From: Panulirus ornatus
Lineage: Eukaryota; Arthropoda; Malacostraca; Decapoda; Palinuridae
Direction of reading: 5' to 3'
Assembly: GCF_036320965.1 (NCBI RefSeq)
Contig: NC_092241.1
Span: forward strand, 23,216,541-23,280,540
DNA length: 64,000 bases
In this document: in pieces, positions 1 to 12,766 of the stretch
Layout of the letters: the number at the start of each line of letters is the position of its first letter
How positions within the stretch are numbered: the first letter of the stretch is position 1
The notes under the pieces: generated by a model
Databases searched by the model: none
What the model saw: only the letters and a program-made list of their open reading frames with translations
What the model was told of the DNA's origin: nothing
Position numbers and translations under genes: made by a program

Positions 1-312
1 CAAAGTTTGTATATTTCAACGTCTCAGCCGTTACTTAATTTCAGTGTTGAATTTAATATACAAATTTTTGCTTCAAGATTACGTCAACGCATAGTTTGGC
101 AATGTTGGTGACTATAGCCAACCTTTCGTCAAATGGTCATGCTAGCCAGTAGTGAGTGACTCTACCAACAAATCTCTCTCCACAGTTCTCTCTCTACCGT
201 AGGGACATCTCACTCTCCTACCGATTATCTGTGAGCAACTTAAAACAGATCTAGAGCTGGACTTTCTACATCTTTCTAACATGAGACATACAGCATCACT
301 CTTATAAAGAAC
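1..312. other. Unique sequence, nothing recognised
   Basis: This is ordinary-complexity, AT-leaning DNA with no open frame of note and no match to the repeat families found elsewhere in the window. It forms the left flank of the TA tract that truncates LINE-A copy A01. Confidence 0.6.
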
Positions 313-1096
<784 letters not shown>

Positions 1097-1112
1097 ATAT
1101 ACATATATATAT

Positions 1113-1143
<31 letters not shown>

Positions 1144-1190
1144 TATGCACATACACACACACACACACACATACATATATATACATATGA
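1097..1190. repeat. Mixed TA / CA microsatellite
   Basis: TA dinucleotides followed by two CA runs and TA again, directly abutting the 5' head of copy A01. TA-type DNA also precedes the heads of HT1 and A13. Confidence 0.93.
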
Positions 1191-1224
1191 AAAATGTAAG
1201 AACAATTTAGAAACAAACTTTTAG

Positions 1225-3244
1225 CTTGAAATCCAATTTATAAGCTATAAGCTATAATTCTTGAAACATTATGGTCAAGAGACGTTTAGCATATAAACTA
1301 TAACTATTGAAGCATGATCACCAAACAGCGTGCAGCATATTACCTATAATTATTGAAACATGATCGCCAAACAGCGTGCAGCATATTACCTATAATTATT
1401 GAAATATGATCACCAAACAGCGCGCAGCATATTACCTATAATTATTGAAACATGATCGCCAAACAGCGTGCAGCATATTACCTATAATTATTGAAATATG
1501 ATCACCAAACAGCGCGCAGCATATTACCTATAATTATTGAAACATGATCGCCAAACAGCGTGCAGCATATTACCTATAATCATTCAAACAGGGTTCATCA
1601 TACCTACTGTAACTGCTGATAAATGATTGCCAAACAGCGTGAAATATATACAAAAAACTACTGAAACAATCAGCAAACTGTGTGCATCATATAAACTATA
1701 AGTGATCAAATCGCAAAGCAACATTTAACGTATAGAGTTGTTGAAACATGAACACTTTGAAACGTTCAAACAACAGTTATTGAAACTTGATCGTCAAACA
1801 GCTTGCAACATATAACTACAACTATTGATACGATCATCAAGCAGATTGCAAGATATGAACTATAACTATTGAAACAATCGTAAACAACGTGCAACGTATA
1901 ATTTATAATTCTTGAAACATGATCAAGCAGCATTCAACATATAAACTATAACTATTGAAATATGAAACAATATAATGTGCAGCATATTGCCTATAACTAT
2001 TGAAATATAATCGATAAGCAGCATGTAATTTATAAGCTATAATTATTGAAGCATGATGGTCAAGAAACGTTCAACATATAAACTATAACTATCGAAACAT
2101 GATTACCTAACAGCTTGCAACATATAACCTATAATCATTCAAACATGATCGACAAACAGCATGCAGCATATAACTTATAACTGTTGAATTACAATCACCT
2201 AAGAACGTGCAGCATATAACCTATAATTGTCAGAATATGATCAAAAAGCGTGCAAAATATTATCTATACATAGTCATTCCTATAACTGTTGAAGTATGAT
2301 CAAGCACAGTGCAACATATAACCTATAATTATTCAAACATGATCGCCAAAAAGCATGCAGCATATAACCAATAATTGCCGAAATATGGTCACCAAACAGC
2401 GTGCAGCATATAACCTATAGTCATTCACACTTAATCACCAAACAGCGTGAAACTACCAACTATGATTGCTGATGAATAACTGCTAAACGTAAAAATTATA
2501 TAATATGATAACTGAAATGTTATTGTCAAAGTGTGCAACATATAACTATATGTAGCATAATCGCCAAGCAACGTTCAACGCATAATGTATAATTGCTGAA
2601 AAAATGATCTAACGTTCAATTTGTAACTATCAAAACAATCGCCAGACAACATATATATAAACTACAATTGTTGAAACATGGTCGTCAAACAGCTTGCAAA
2701 TTACATGATTATCGCAAAAATCGGTAATAACGTACAACATTATCACCAACCAGCATTTTGACATGTAAACTATAGCTATCGAAACATTATCGCCAAACAG
2801 CGTGTGACATATAACCTATAACTGGTGGAACATGATCCATCACACAATTCATAATCTATAATTCTTGAAATATGATGGTCAAGAAACGGTCAAAATATAA
2901 CCTATAACTATTGAGAAATCACCAAACGAGCGTGCAATATACTAGCTATAATTGCTGATACATGATTGCCAAACAGCGTGAAAGATATAATATATATGTT
3001 GCAGTTTGCAACATATAGTCTGTAAAGGAGCATAATTGCCAAGCAACGTTCGACGCATAATCGATAATTGTTGAAACATGATCGCTGAACGACGTGCAAT
3101 ATGGAAACCATAATTCTTAAAACGTGATTGTCAAACAACTTGTAACATATAGATTATGATTGAAGCAATCGTGAACAACTTGCAACATACATCCTATAAT
3201 TCTTGAAACATGATCGCCAATCAGCGCACGATATTTAACCTATA
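1225..3244. repeat. 46-bp tandem satellite array, about 44 monomers
   Basis: The unit is about 46 bp, built around 'tattgaaacatgatcgcc', 'aaacagcgtgcagcatatt' and 'acctataat'. Monomers are most alike between about 1310 and 1590, where two variants alternate (gatcgcc/gcgtgc and gatcacc/gcgcgc), giving a 92-bp higher-order unit. Towards both edges, and especially after about 1600, units diverge and lose length regularity, as expected when homogenisation is confined to the array core. No coding potential. The right edge merges into LINE-A copy A02 within 'ataaccgggttata'. Confidence 0.92.
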
Positions 3245-3255
3245 ACCGGGTTATA

Positions 3256-4164
3256 GTGATGGGTGATTTGAATGCAAAGGTGAGTAATGTGGCAGTTGAG
3301 GGAATAATTGGTATGCATGGGGTGTTCAGTGTTGTAAATGGAAATGGTGAAGAGCTTGTAGATTTATGTGCTGAAAAAGGACTGATGATTGGGAATACCT
3401 GGTTTAAAAAGCGAGATATACATAAGTATACTTATGTAAGTAGGAGAGATGGCCAGAGAGCGTTATTGGATTACGTGTTAATTGACAGGCGTGCGAAAGA
3501 GAGACTTTTGGATGTTAATGTGCTGAGAGGTGCAACTGGAGGGATGTCTGATCATTATCTTGTGGAGGCTAAGGTGAAGATTAGTATGGGTTTTCAGAAA
3601 AGAGGAGTGAATGTTGGGGTGAAGAAGGTGGTGAGAGTAAGTGAGCTTGGGAAGGAGACCTGTGTGGGGAAGTACCAGGAGAGACTGTGTACAGAATGGA
3701 AAAAGGTGAGAACAATGGAAGTAAGGGGAGTCGGGGAGGAATGGGATGTATTTAGGGAATCAGTGATGGATTGCGCAAAAGATGCTTGTGGCATGAGAAG
3801 AGTGGGAGGTGGGCTGTTTAGAAAGGGTAGTGAGTGGTGGGATGAAGAAGTAAGAGTATTAGTGAAAGAGAAGAGAGAGGCATTTGGACGATTTTTGCAG
3901 GGAAAAAATGCAATTGAGTGGGAGAAGTATAAAAGAAAGAGACAGGAGGTCAAGAGAAAGGTGCAAGAGGTGAAAAAAAGGGCAAATGAGAGTTGGGGTG
4001 AGAGACTATCAGTAAATTTTAGGGAGAATAAAAAGATGTTCTGGAAGGAGGTAAATAGGGTGCGTAAGACAAGGGAGCAAATGGGAACTTCAGTGAAGGG
4101 CGTAAATGGGGAGGTGATAACAAGTAGCGGTGATGTGAGAAGGAGATGGAATGAGTATTTTTGA
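3256..4164 (+). pseudogene. LINE-A endonuclease C-terminal half and linker (A02)
   Basis: The 302-codon frame holds the second half of the APE-type endonuclease: VMGDLNAKV (catalytic Asp-x-Asn), a YTYVSRRDGQRALLDYVLID stretch and MSDHYLVEAK (catalytic His). A long basic linker rich in Lys, Arg and Glu follows. It ends prematurely because the conserved 'gagtattttgaagg' has gained one T (positions 4157-4161), which throws the RT into another frame. The N-terminal catalytic motifs are absent because the copy is 5'-truncated. The frame opens at the truncation point, so the listed start is not a real initiation site. Confidence 0.85.
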
Positions 4165-5785
4165 AGGTTTGTTGAATGTGTCTGATGACAGAGTGGCAGA
4201 TATAGGGTGTTTTGGTCGAGGTGGTGTGCAAAGTGAGAGGGTTAGGGAAAATGATTTGGTAAACAGAGAAGAGGTAGTAAAAGCTTTGCGGAAGATGAAA
4301 GCCGGCAAGGCAGCAGGTTTGGATGGTATTGCAGTGGAATTTATTAAGAAAGGGGGTGACTGTATTGTTGACTGGTTGGTAAGGTTATTTAATGTATGTA
4401 TGACTCATGGTGAGGTGCCTGAGGATTGGCGGAATGCGTGCATAGTGCCATTGTACAAAGGCAAAGGGGATAAGAGTGAGTGCTCAAATTACAGAGGTAT
4501 AAGTTTGTTGAGTATTCCTGGTAAATTATATGGGAGGGTATTGATTGAGAGGGTGAAGGCATGTACAGAGCATCAGATTGGGGAAGAGCAGTGCGGTTTC
4601 AGAAGTGGTAGAGGATGTGTGGATCAGGTGTTTGCTTTGAAGAATGTATGTGAGAAATACTTAGAAAAGCAAATGGATTTGTATGTAGCATTTATGGATC
4701 TGGAGAAGGCATATGATAGAGTTGATAGAGATGCTCTGTGGAAGGTATTAAGAATATATGGTGTGGGAGGCAAGTTGTTAGAAGCAGTGAAAAGTTTTTA
4801 TCGAGGATGTAAGGCATGTGTACGTGTAGGAAGAGAGGAAAGTGATTGGTTCTCAGTGAATGTAGGTTTGCGGCAGGGGTGTGTGATGTCTCCATGGTTG
4901 TTTAATTTGTTTATGGATGGGGTTGTAAGGGAGGTAAATGCAAGAGTCCTGGAAAGAGGGGCAAGTATGAAGTCTGTTGGGGATGAGAGAGCTTGGGAAG
5001 TGAGTCAATTGTTGTTCGCTGATGATACAGCGCTGGTGGCTGATTCATGTGAGAAACTGCAGAAGCTGGTGACTGAGTTTGGTAAAGTGTGTGGAAGAAG
5101 AAAGTTGAGAGTAAATGTGAATAAGAGCAAGGTTATTAGGTACAGTAGGGGTGAGGGTCAAGTCAATTGGGAGGTGAGTTTGAATGGAGAAAAACTGGAG
5201 GAAGTGAAGTGTTTTAGATATCTGGGAGTGGATCTGTCAGCGGATGGAACCATGGAAGCGGAAGTGGATCATAGGGTGGGGGAGGGGGCGAAAATTTTGG
5301 GAGCCTTGAAAAATGTGTGGAAGTCGAGAACATTATCTCGGAAAGCAAAAATGGGTATGTTTGAGGGAATAGTGGTTCCAACAATGCTGTATGGTTGCGA
5401 GGCGTGGGCTATGGATAGAGATGTGCGCAGGAGGATGGATGTGCTGGAAATGAGATGTTTGAGGACAATGTGTGGTGTGAGGTGGTTTGATCGAGTAAGT
5501 AACGTAAGGGTAAGAGAGATGTGTGGAAATAAAAAGAGCGTGGTTGAGAGAGCAGAAGAGGGTGTTTTGAAATGGTTTGGGCACATGGAGAGAATGAGTG
5601 AGGAGAGATTGACCAAGAGGATATATGTGTCGGAGGTGGAGGGAACGAGGAGAAGAGGGAGACCAAATTGGAGGTGGAAAGATGGAGTGAAAAAGATTTT
5701 GTGTGATCGGGGCCTGAACATGCAGGAGGGTGAAAGGAGGGCAAGAAATAGAGTGAATTGGAGTCATGTGGTATACAGGGGTTGA
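4151..5785 (+). CDS. LINE-A reverse transcriptase region (A02), open frame
   Basis: This 544-codon frame encodes the RT half of the LINE polyprotein, which would copy element RNA at a nicked chromosomal site. In order: KAAGLDGI with the SNYRGISLLSIPGK block (about residues 54-130), [17 protein letters not shown] (about 147-163), motif [14 protein letters not shown] (about 178-190), motif [17 protein letters not shown] (about 240-256), motif C LLFADDTALV near residue 287 with both catalytic Asp, NVNKSKVIRYSR (about 320) and FRYLGVDL (about 353). A C-terminal [12 protein letters not shown]...GRPNWRWKDGVKK domain follows. There is no RNase H. The ATG at 4151 exists only because of the upstream frameshift, so autonomous expression is doubtful. 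The stop lies where older copies read CGA and continue for 11 more codons. Confidence 0.88.
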   Translation: MSIFEGLLNVSDDRVADIGCFGRGGVQSERVRENDLVNREEVVKALRKMKAGKAAGLDGIAVEFIKKGGDCIVDWLVRLFNVCMTHGEVPEDWRNACIVPLYKGKGDKSECSNYRGISLLSIPGKLYGRVLIERVKACTEHQIGEEQCGFRSGRGCVDQVFALKNVCEKYLEKQMDLYVAFMDLEKAYDRVDRDALWKVLRIYGVGGKLLEAVKSFYRGCKACVRVGREESDWFSVNVGLRQGCVMSPWLFNLFMDGVVREVNARVLERGASMKSVGDERAWEVSQLLFADDTALVADSCEKLQKLVTEFGKVCGRRKLRVNVNKSKVIRYSRGEGQVNWEVSLNGEKLEEVKCFRYLGVDLSADGTMEAEVDHRVGEGAKILGALKNVWKSRTLSRKAKMGMFEGIVVPTMLYGCEAWAMDRDVRRRMDVLEMRCLRTMCGVRWFDRVSNVRVREMCGNKKSVVERAEEGVLKWFGHMERMSEERLTKRIYVSEVEGTRRRGRPNWRWKDGVKKILCDRGLNMQEGERRARNRVNWSHVVYRG

Positions 5786-5971
5786 CGTGCTGTCAGTGGA
5801 TTGAAGCAAGGCATGTGAAGCGTCTGGGGTAAACCATGGAAAGCTGTGTAGGTATGTATATTTGCGTGTGTGGACGTGTGTATGTACATGTGTATGGGGG
5901 GGGGGGGGTTGGGCCATTTCTTTCGTCTGTTTCCTTGCGCTACCTCGCAAACGCGGGAGACAGCGACAAAG

Positions 5972-5975
<4 letters not shown>

Positions 5976-6044
<69 letters not shown>
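5976..6044. repeat. A(n) then (TA)n tail shared by A02 and A03
   Basis: About 32 A residues are followed by about 37 bp of TA. It is the 3' tail of A02, and copy A03 begins tail-first about 20 bp beyond it on the other strand. The two elements are therefore tail-to-tail across one microsatellite. Confidence 0.93.
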
Positions 6045-6047
<3 letters not shown>

Positions 6048-6063
6048 ATTCAATATTATCAAT

Positions 6064-9000
6064 TTTGCTTTGTGGCTGTCTCCCGCGATAGCGAGGTAGC
6101 GCAAGGAAACAGACGAAAGAATGGCCCAACCCACCCACATACACATGTATATACATGCACGTCCACACACGCAAATACACATACCTATACATCTCAATGT
6201 ATAGATATACATACACGCACAGACATATACATATATACACATATACATAATTCATACTGTCTGCCTTTATTTATTCCCACACATGGAATAACAACCACCT
6301 CCCCCTCATGTGTGTGAGGTACCGCTAGGAAAAGACAACAAAGGCCCCATTCGTTCACACTCAGTCTCTAGCTGTCATGTAATAATGCACTGAAATCACA
6401 GCTCCCCTTTCACCTCCAGGCCCCACAAAACTTTCCATGGTTTACCCCAGACGCTTCACATGCCCTGGTTCAATCGATTGACAGCACGTCGACCCCGGTA
6501 TACCCCATCGTTCCAATTCACTCTATTCCTTGCACGCCTTTCACCCTCCTGCATGTTTAGGCCCCGATCACTCAAAATCTTTTTCACTCCATCTTTACAC
6601 CTCCAATTTGGTCTCCCACTTCTCCTCGTTCCCTCCATCTCTGACACATATATCCTCTTGGTCAATCTTTCCTCACTCATTCTCTCCATGTAACCAAAGT
6701 ATTTCAAAACACCCTCTTCTGCTCTCTCAACCACACTCTATTTATTTCCACACATCTCTCTTGCTCTTACATTACTTACTCGATCAAACCACCTCACACC
6801 ACATATTGTCCTCAAACATGTCATTTCCAGTACATCCACCCTCCTGCGCACAACTCTATCCATAGCCCACGCCTCGCAAACATACAACATTGTTGGAACC
6901 ACTATTCCTTCAAACGTACCAATTTTTGCTTTCCGAGATAATGTTCTCGACTTCCAAACATTCTTCAAGGCTCCCAGAATTTTCGCCCCCTCCCCTACCC
7001 TATGATTCACTTCTGCTTCCATGGTTCCATCCGCTGCCAGATCCACTCCCAGATATCTAAAAAACTTTACTTCCTCCAGTTTTTCTCCATTCAAACTTAC
7101 CTCCCAATTGACTTGACCCTCAACCCTACTGTACCTAATAACCTTGATATTATTCACATTAACTCTTAGTTGAATCATCAGCGAACAACAACTGACTCAC
7201 TTCCCAAGCGCTCTCATCCACAACAGCCTGCATACTTGCCCTTCTTTCCAAAACTGTTGCTTTCACCTCCCTAACAACCTCATCCATAAACAAATTAAAC
7301 AACCATGGAGACATCACACACCCCTGCCGCAAACCTACATTCACTGAGAACCAATCACTTTCCTCTCTTCCTACACGTACACATGCCTCACATCCTCGAT
7401 AAAATCTTTTCACTGTTTCTAACAACTTGCCTCCCACACCATATATTCTTAATACTTTCCACAGAGCATCTCTATCAACTCTATCATATGCCCTCTCCAG
7501 ATCCATAAATGCTACATACAAATCCATTTACTTTTTTAAGTATCTCTCACATAAATTCTTCAAAGCAAACACCTGATCCACACATCCTCTACCACTTCTG
7601 AAACCAAACTGCTCTTCCCCAGTCTGATGTTCTGTACATGCCTTCACCCTCTCAATCAATACCCTCCCATATAATTTCCCAGGAATACTCAACAAACTTA
7701 TACCTCTAGAATTTGAGCTCTCACTCTTATCCCCTTTGCCTTTGTACAATGCCACTATGCAAACATTCCGCCAATCCTCAGGCACCTCACCATGAATCAT
7801 ACATACATTAAATAACCTTACCAACCAGTCAATAATACAGTCACCCCCTTTTCTAATAAATTCCACTGCAACCCATTCAAACCTACTGCCTTGCCGGCTC
7901 TCATCTTCCGCAAAGCTTTTACTACCTCTTCTCTATTTACCAAATCATCCTCCCTAACCCTGTCACTTTGCACACCACCTCGACCAAAACACCCTATATC
8001 TGCCACTCTATCACCAAACACATTCAACAAACTTTCAAAATACTCACTCCATCTCCTTCTCACATCACTACTTGTTATCACCTCCCCATTAGCCCCTTTC
8101 ACTGAAGTTCCCATTTGCTCCCTTGTCTTACGCACTTTATTTACCTCCTTCCAAAACATCTTTTTATTCTCCCTAAAATCTAATGATACTCTCTCACCCA
8201 ACTCTCATTTGCCCTCTTTTTCACCTCTTGCACCTTTCTCTTGACCTCCTGCCTCTTTCATTTATACATCTCCCACTCATTTGCATTTTTCCCTGAAAAA
8301 ATCGTCCAAAGGCCTCTCTCTTCGCTGTCACTAATAACCTTACTTCTTCATCCCACCAGTCACTACCCTTTCCAATCTTCTCACCTCCCACGCTTCTCAT
8401 GCCACAAGCATATTTTGCGGAAGCCATCACTACTTCAATATATGCATCCCATTCCTCCCCCACTCCACTTACCCCCTTTGTTCTCACTTTTTTCCATTCT
8501 GTACTCAATCTCTCCTGGTACTTCCTCATACAAGTCTCCTTCCCAGGCTCACTTACTCTCACCACTCTCTTCACACCAACATTCTCTCATCTTTTCTGAA
8601 AACCTCTACAAATCTTCACCTTCGCCTCCACAAGATAATGATCAGATATCCCTCCAGTTGCACCTCTCAGTACATTAACATCCAAAAGTCTCTCTTTCGC
8701 GCTCCTATCAATTAACACGTAATCCAATAACGCTCTCTGGCAATCTATCCTACTTACATACGTATAGTTATGTATATCTCGCTTTTTAAACCAGGTATTC
8801 CCAATCACCTGTCTTTTTCAGCGCATAAATCCACAAGCTATTCACCATTTCAATTTACAACACTGAACACCCCATGTATACAAATTATTCCCTCAACTGC
8901 CAAATTACTCACCTTTGCATTCAAATCACCCATCACTATAACCCGGTCTTGTGCATCAAAACCACTAACACACTCATTCAGCTGCTCCCAAAACACTTGC

Positions 9001-9416
9001 CTCTCATGATCTTTCTTCTCATGCCCAGGTGCATATGCACCAACAATCACCCATCTCTCTCCATGAACTTTCAATTATCCCATATCAATCTGGAATTTAC
9101 TTTCTTACACTCTATCACATACTCTCACAACTCCTGTTTCAGGAGTAGTGCTACTCCTTCCCTAGCTCATGTCCTCTCACTAACCCCTGACTTTACTCCC
9201 CAGACATTCCCGAACCACTCTTACCCTTTACCCTTGAGCTTCATTTCACTCAGAGCCGAAACATCTAGGTTCCTTTCCTCAAACATACTACCTATCTCTC
9301 CTTTTTTCTCATCTTGTTTACATCCACACACATTTAGACACCCCAATCAGAGCCTTCGAGGAGGATGAGCACTCCCCGCGTGACTCCTTCTTCTGTTTCC
9401 CCTTTTAGAAAGTTGA
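6064..9416 (-). mobile_element. LINE-A copy A03, nearly full length, decayed
   Basis: On the minus strand this runs from the 5' UTR ('ccccttttagaaagtt', missing only the first part of the head) through endonuclease, linker, RT and the long form of the 3' UTR (6068-6455). The ORF is split by several indels and stops. Endonuclease motifs VMGDLNAKV and SDHYLVEAK survive. RT motif C is LLFADD, but a deletion of roughly 90 bp just after it (near 7180) joins it to the NVN block. The C-terminus reads through to NQGM, as in the older subfamily. It is tail-to-tail with A02 and head-to-head with A04. Confidence 0.93.
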
Positions 9417-9428
9417 AAATGTATATTA

Positions 9429-11541
9429 TCCCTGGCGATAGGGGAGAAAGAATACTTCCCACGCATTCCTCACATGTCGTAGAAGGCGATTTAATGGGAC
9501 GGGAGCGGGAGGCCAGAAACCCTCCCCTCCCTGTATTTTAACTTTCTAAAAGGGGAAACAGAAGAAGGAGTCACGCAGGGAGTGGTCATCCTCCTCGAAC
9601 GCTCAGATTGGGGTGTCTTGATTTCTGTGGATGTAACCAAGATGAGAAAAAAGGAAAAGTAGGTAGAATGTTTGAGGAAAAGAACCTGGATGTTTTGGCT
9701 CTAAGTGAAAAGAAGCTTAAGGGTAAAGGGGAGGAGTTGTTTGGAAATGTCTTGGGAGCAAAGTCATGGGTTAGTGAGAGGACAAGAGCAAGGGAAGGAG
9801 TAGCACTACTCCTGAAACAGGAGTTTTGGGAGTATGTGATTGAGTGTAAGAAAGTAAATTCTAGATTGATATGGGTAAAACTGAAAATCGATGGAGAGAG
9901 ATGGGTGACTATTGGTGCATATGTACCTTGGCATGAGAAGAAAGATAATGAGAGGCAAGTGTTTTAGGAGTAGGTGAGTGAATGTGTTAGTAGTTTTGAT
10001 GCACGAGACCGGGTTATAGTGATGGGTGATTTGAATGCAAAGGTGGGAAATGGGCAGTTGAGGGAATAATTGGTGTACATAGGGTGTTCAGTGTTGTAAA
10101 TGGAAATGGTAAAGAGCTTGTGGGTTTATGTGCTGAAAAAGGACTGGTGATTGGGAATACCTGGTTTAAAAAGAGAGAGATATACCTAAGTATATGTATG
10201 TAAATAGGAGAGATGGCCGGAAAGCGTGGTTGGATTACTTGTTAATTGATAGGCGCGCAAAAGAGAGACTTTTGGATGTTAATGTGCTGAGAGGTGCAAG
10301 TGCAGGGATGTCTGATCATCATCTTGTGGAGGCGAAGGTGAAGATTTATAGAGGTTTTCAGAAAAACAGAGAATGTTGGGGTGAAAAGAGGGGTGAGAGT
10401 AAGTGAGCTTGGGAAGGAGACTTGTGTGTGGAAGTACCAGGAGAGACTGAGTACAGAATGGAAAAAGGTGAGAACAAAGAACATGGGGCGAGGTAGGGAG
10501 GATCGGGATGTATTTAGGGAAGCAGTGATTGCTTGCGCAAAAGATGATTGTGGCATGAGAAGCGTGGGATGTGGGCAGATTAGAAAGAGTAGTGAGTGGT
10601 GGGATGAGAAGTAAAATTGTTAGTGAAGGAGAAGAGAGAGGCATTTGGACGATTTTTGCAGAGAAATAATGCAATGGAGTGGGAGATGTATAAAAGAAAG
10701 AGGCACGAGGTTAGGAGAAAGGTGCAAGAGGTGGAAAATAGGGAAAATGAGAGTGGGGGTGAGAGAGTATCATTAGATTTTAGGGAGAATAAAAAGATGT
10801 TTTGGAAGGAGGTAAATAAAGTGCGTAAGATCAAGGGAACAAATGGGAACTTCAGTGAAGGGAGCTAATGGGGAGGTTATAACAAGTAGTGGTGATGTGA
10901 CAAGGAGATGGAGTGAGTATTTTGAAGGTTTGTGAATGTGTTTGATAATAGAGTGGCAGATATAGGGTGTTTTGGACGAGGTGGTGTGCAAAGTGAGAGG
11001 GTTAGGGAGAATGATTTGGTAAATAGAGAAGAGGTATTGGAAGCTTTGTGGAAGATGAAAGCTGGCAAGGCAGCGGGTTTGGAATGTATTGCAGTGGAAT
11101 TGATTAAAAAGGGGGTGACTGTATTGTTGACAAACTTATTTAATGTATATGTGACTCATGGTGAGGTGACTGAGTATTGGCGGAATGCTTGCATAGTACC
11201 ATTGTACAAAGGAAAAGGGGATAAGAGTGAGTGCTCAAATTACAGAGGTATGAGTTTGTTGATTATTCCTGGGGAATCATATGAGTGGGTATTGATTGGG
11301 ATGGTGAAGGCATGTACAGAGCATCAGATTGGGGAAGAGCTGTGTGGTTTCAGAATTGGTAGAGGATGTGTGGATCAGGTGTTTGCTTTGAAGAATGTAT
11401 GTGAGAAATTCTTAGAAAAGCAAATGGATTTGTATGTAGCATTTATGGATCTGGAGAAGGCATATTATAGAGATGATAGAGATGCTCCGTAGAAGGTATT
11501 AAGAATATCTGGTGTGGGAGGCAAGTTGTTGGAGGCAGTGA
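9429..11541 (+). mobile_element. LINE-A copy A04, full 5' end, 3'-truncated
   Basis: It starts at the complete head 'tccctggcgatagggg' and carries the 5' UTR, endonuclease, linker and RT as far as GGKLLEAV, where it is cut off. The RT ends before motif B, so the copy is dead. Frames are broken at 9966 (early stop), near 10070, 10375, 10615 and 10870. The endonuclease motif SETK has become SEKK. Its head faces the head of A03 across about 12 bp, and its broken 3' end meets the broken 3' end of A05. Confidence 0.92.
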
Positions 11542-11547
11542 ATCCAT

Positions 11548-12460
11548 TACATCTCCCAGTCATTTCTATTATTTCCCTGCAAAAATCGTCCAAATACCTC
11601 TCTCTTCTCGTTCAGTAATAATCTTACTTCTTCATCCCACCACTTACTACCCTTCCTAATCTGCCCACCTCCCACGCTTCTCATGCCACAATCATCCATT
11701 GCACAAGCCATCACTGCTTCCCTAAATACATCCTATTCATCCCCACTCCCCTTACGTCCTTTGTTCTCACCTTTTTCCATTTTGTGCTCAGTCTCTCCTG
11801 GTACTTCCTCACACAAATCACCTTCCCAAGCTCACTTACTTTCACCCCTCTTTCCACCCGAACATTCTCTCTTCTTTTCTGAAAACCTTTACAAATCTTC
11901 ACCTTCGCCTCCACAAGATGATGATCAGACATCCCTCCAGTTGCACATCTCAGCATATTAACATCCAAAAGTCTCTCCTTCGCGCGCCCATCAATTAACA
12001 CGTAATCCAATAAGGCTCTCTGGCCACCTCACCTACTTACTTACGTATACTTATTTGTATCACTTTTTAAACCAGGTATTCCCAATCACCAGTCCTTCAC
12101 CACATAAATCTACAATCTCTTCACCATTTCCATTTACAACATTGAACACCCTATGTACACCAATTATTCCCTCAACTGCCATATTACTCACTTTTCCATT
12201 CAAATCACCCATCACTATAACCCGGTCTCGTGCAGCAAACTACCAACACACTCAATCAGCTCCTTTCAAAACACTTGCCTCTCATGATCTTTCTTCTCAT
12301 GGCCAGGTGCATATGCCCCAATAATCACCCATCTCTCTCCATCCACTTTCAGTTTTACCCACATCATTCTAGAGTTTACTTTCTTACACTCCATCAGATA
12401 CTCCCACCACTCCTGTTTCAGGAGTAGTGCTACAATTTCCCTTGCTATTGTTCTCTCTCA
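11548..12460 (-). mobile_element. LINE-A copy A05, endonuclease and linker only
   Basis: A minus-strand fragment covering the middle of the element, from the endonuclease GVALLLKQ region to the linker MYKRK region. Both the 5' UTR and the RT are missing. The sequence is decayed, with stops and indels. It is joined tail-to-tail to A04 and, within a base or two, head-to-head to A06. Confidence 0.9.
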
Positions 12461-12766
12461 GGCTCAGATTGGGGTGTCTAAATATGTGTGGATGTAATCA
12501 AGATGAGAAAAAAAGGAGAGATAGGTAGTATGTTTGAGAAAAGGAGCCTCGATGTTTTGACTCTGAATGAAACGAAGCTCAAGGGTAAAGGAGAAGAGTG
12601 GTGTGGGAATGTCTTGGGAGCAAAGTCAGGGGTTAGTGAGAGGACAAGAGCAAGGGAAGGAGTAGCATTACTCCTGAAACAGTAGTGGTGGGAGTATGCG
12701 ATAGAGTGTAAGAAAGTAAATTCTAGATTGATATAGGTAAAACTGAAAGTTGATGGAGAGAGATGG

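Larger units (their letters stand above)
3245..5975 (+). mobile_element. LINE-A copy A02, 5'-truncated, RT intact
   Basis: The copy begins inside the endonuclease at 'accgggttatagtgatggg', then carries the rest of the endonuclease, the linker, the whole reverse transcriptase and the short form of the 3' UTR ending 'gggagacagcgacaaagtata'. An A run and a short TA tract follow. Two frames are needed, separated by one extra T in a run at about 4157-4161. It belongs to the young subfamily with the early stop and short 3' UTR, and its RT region is nearly identical at protein level to copy A07. Confidence 0.95.

Noticed and set aside
5269..5950. Ser/Pro/His-rich ORFs of 100-205 codons opposite LINE-A RT, recurring in many copies
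   Set aside because: They are antisense shadows of the RT C-terminal region; they recur because the element recurs.
5840..5975. The LINE-A 3' end 'cgctacctcgcaaacgcggg' as a tRNA-like structure or tRNA gene
   Set aside because: No cloverleaf, anticodon arm or A/B-box arrangement could be made out by eye; no tRNA gene is called anywhere in the window.
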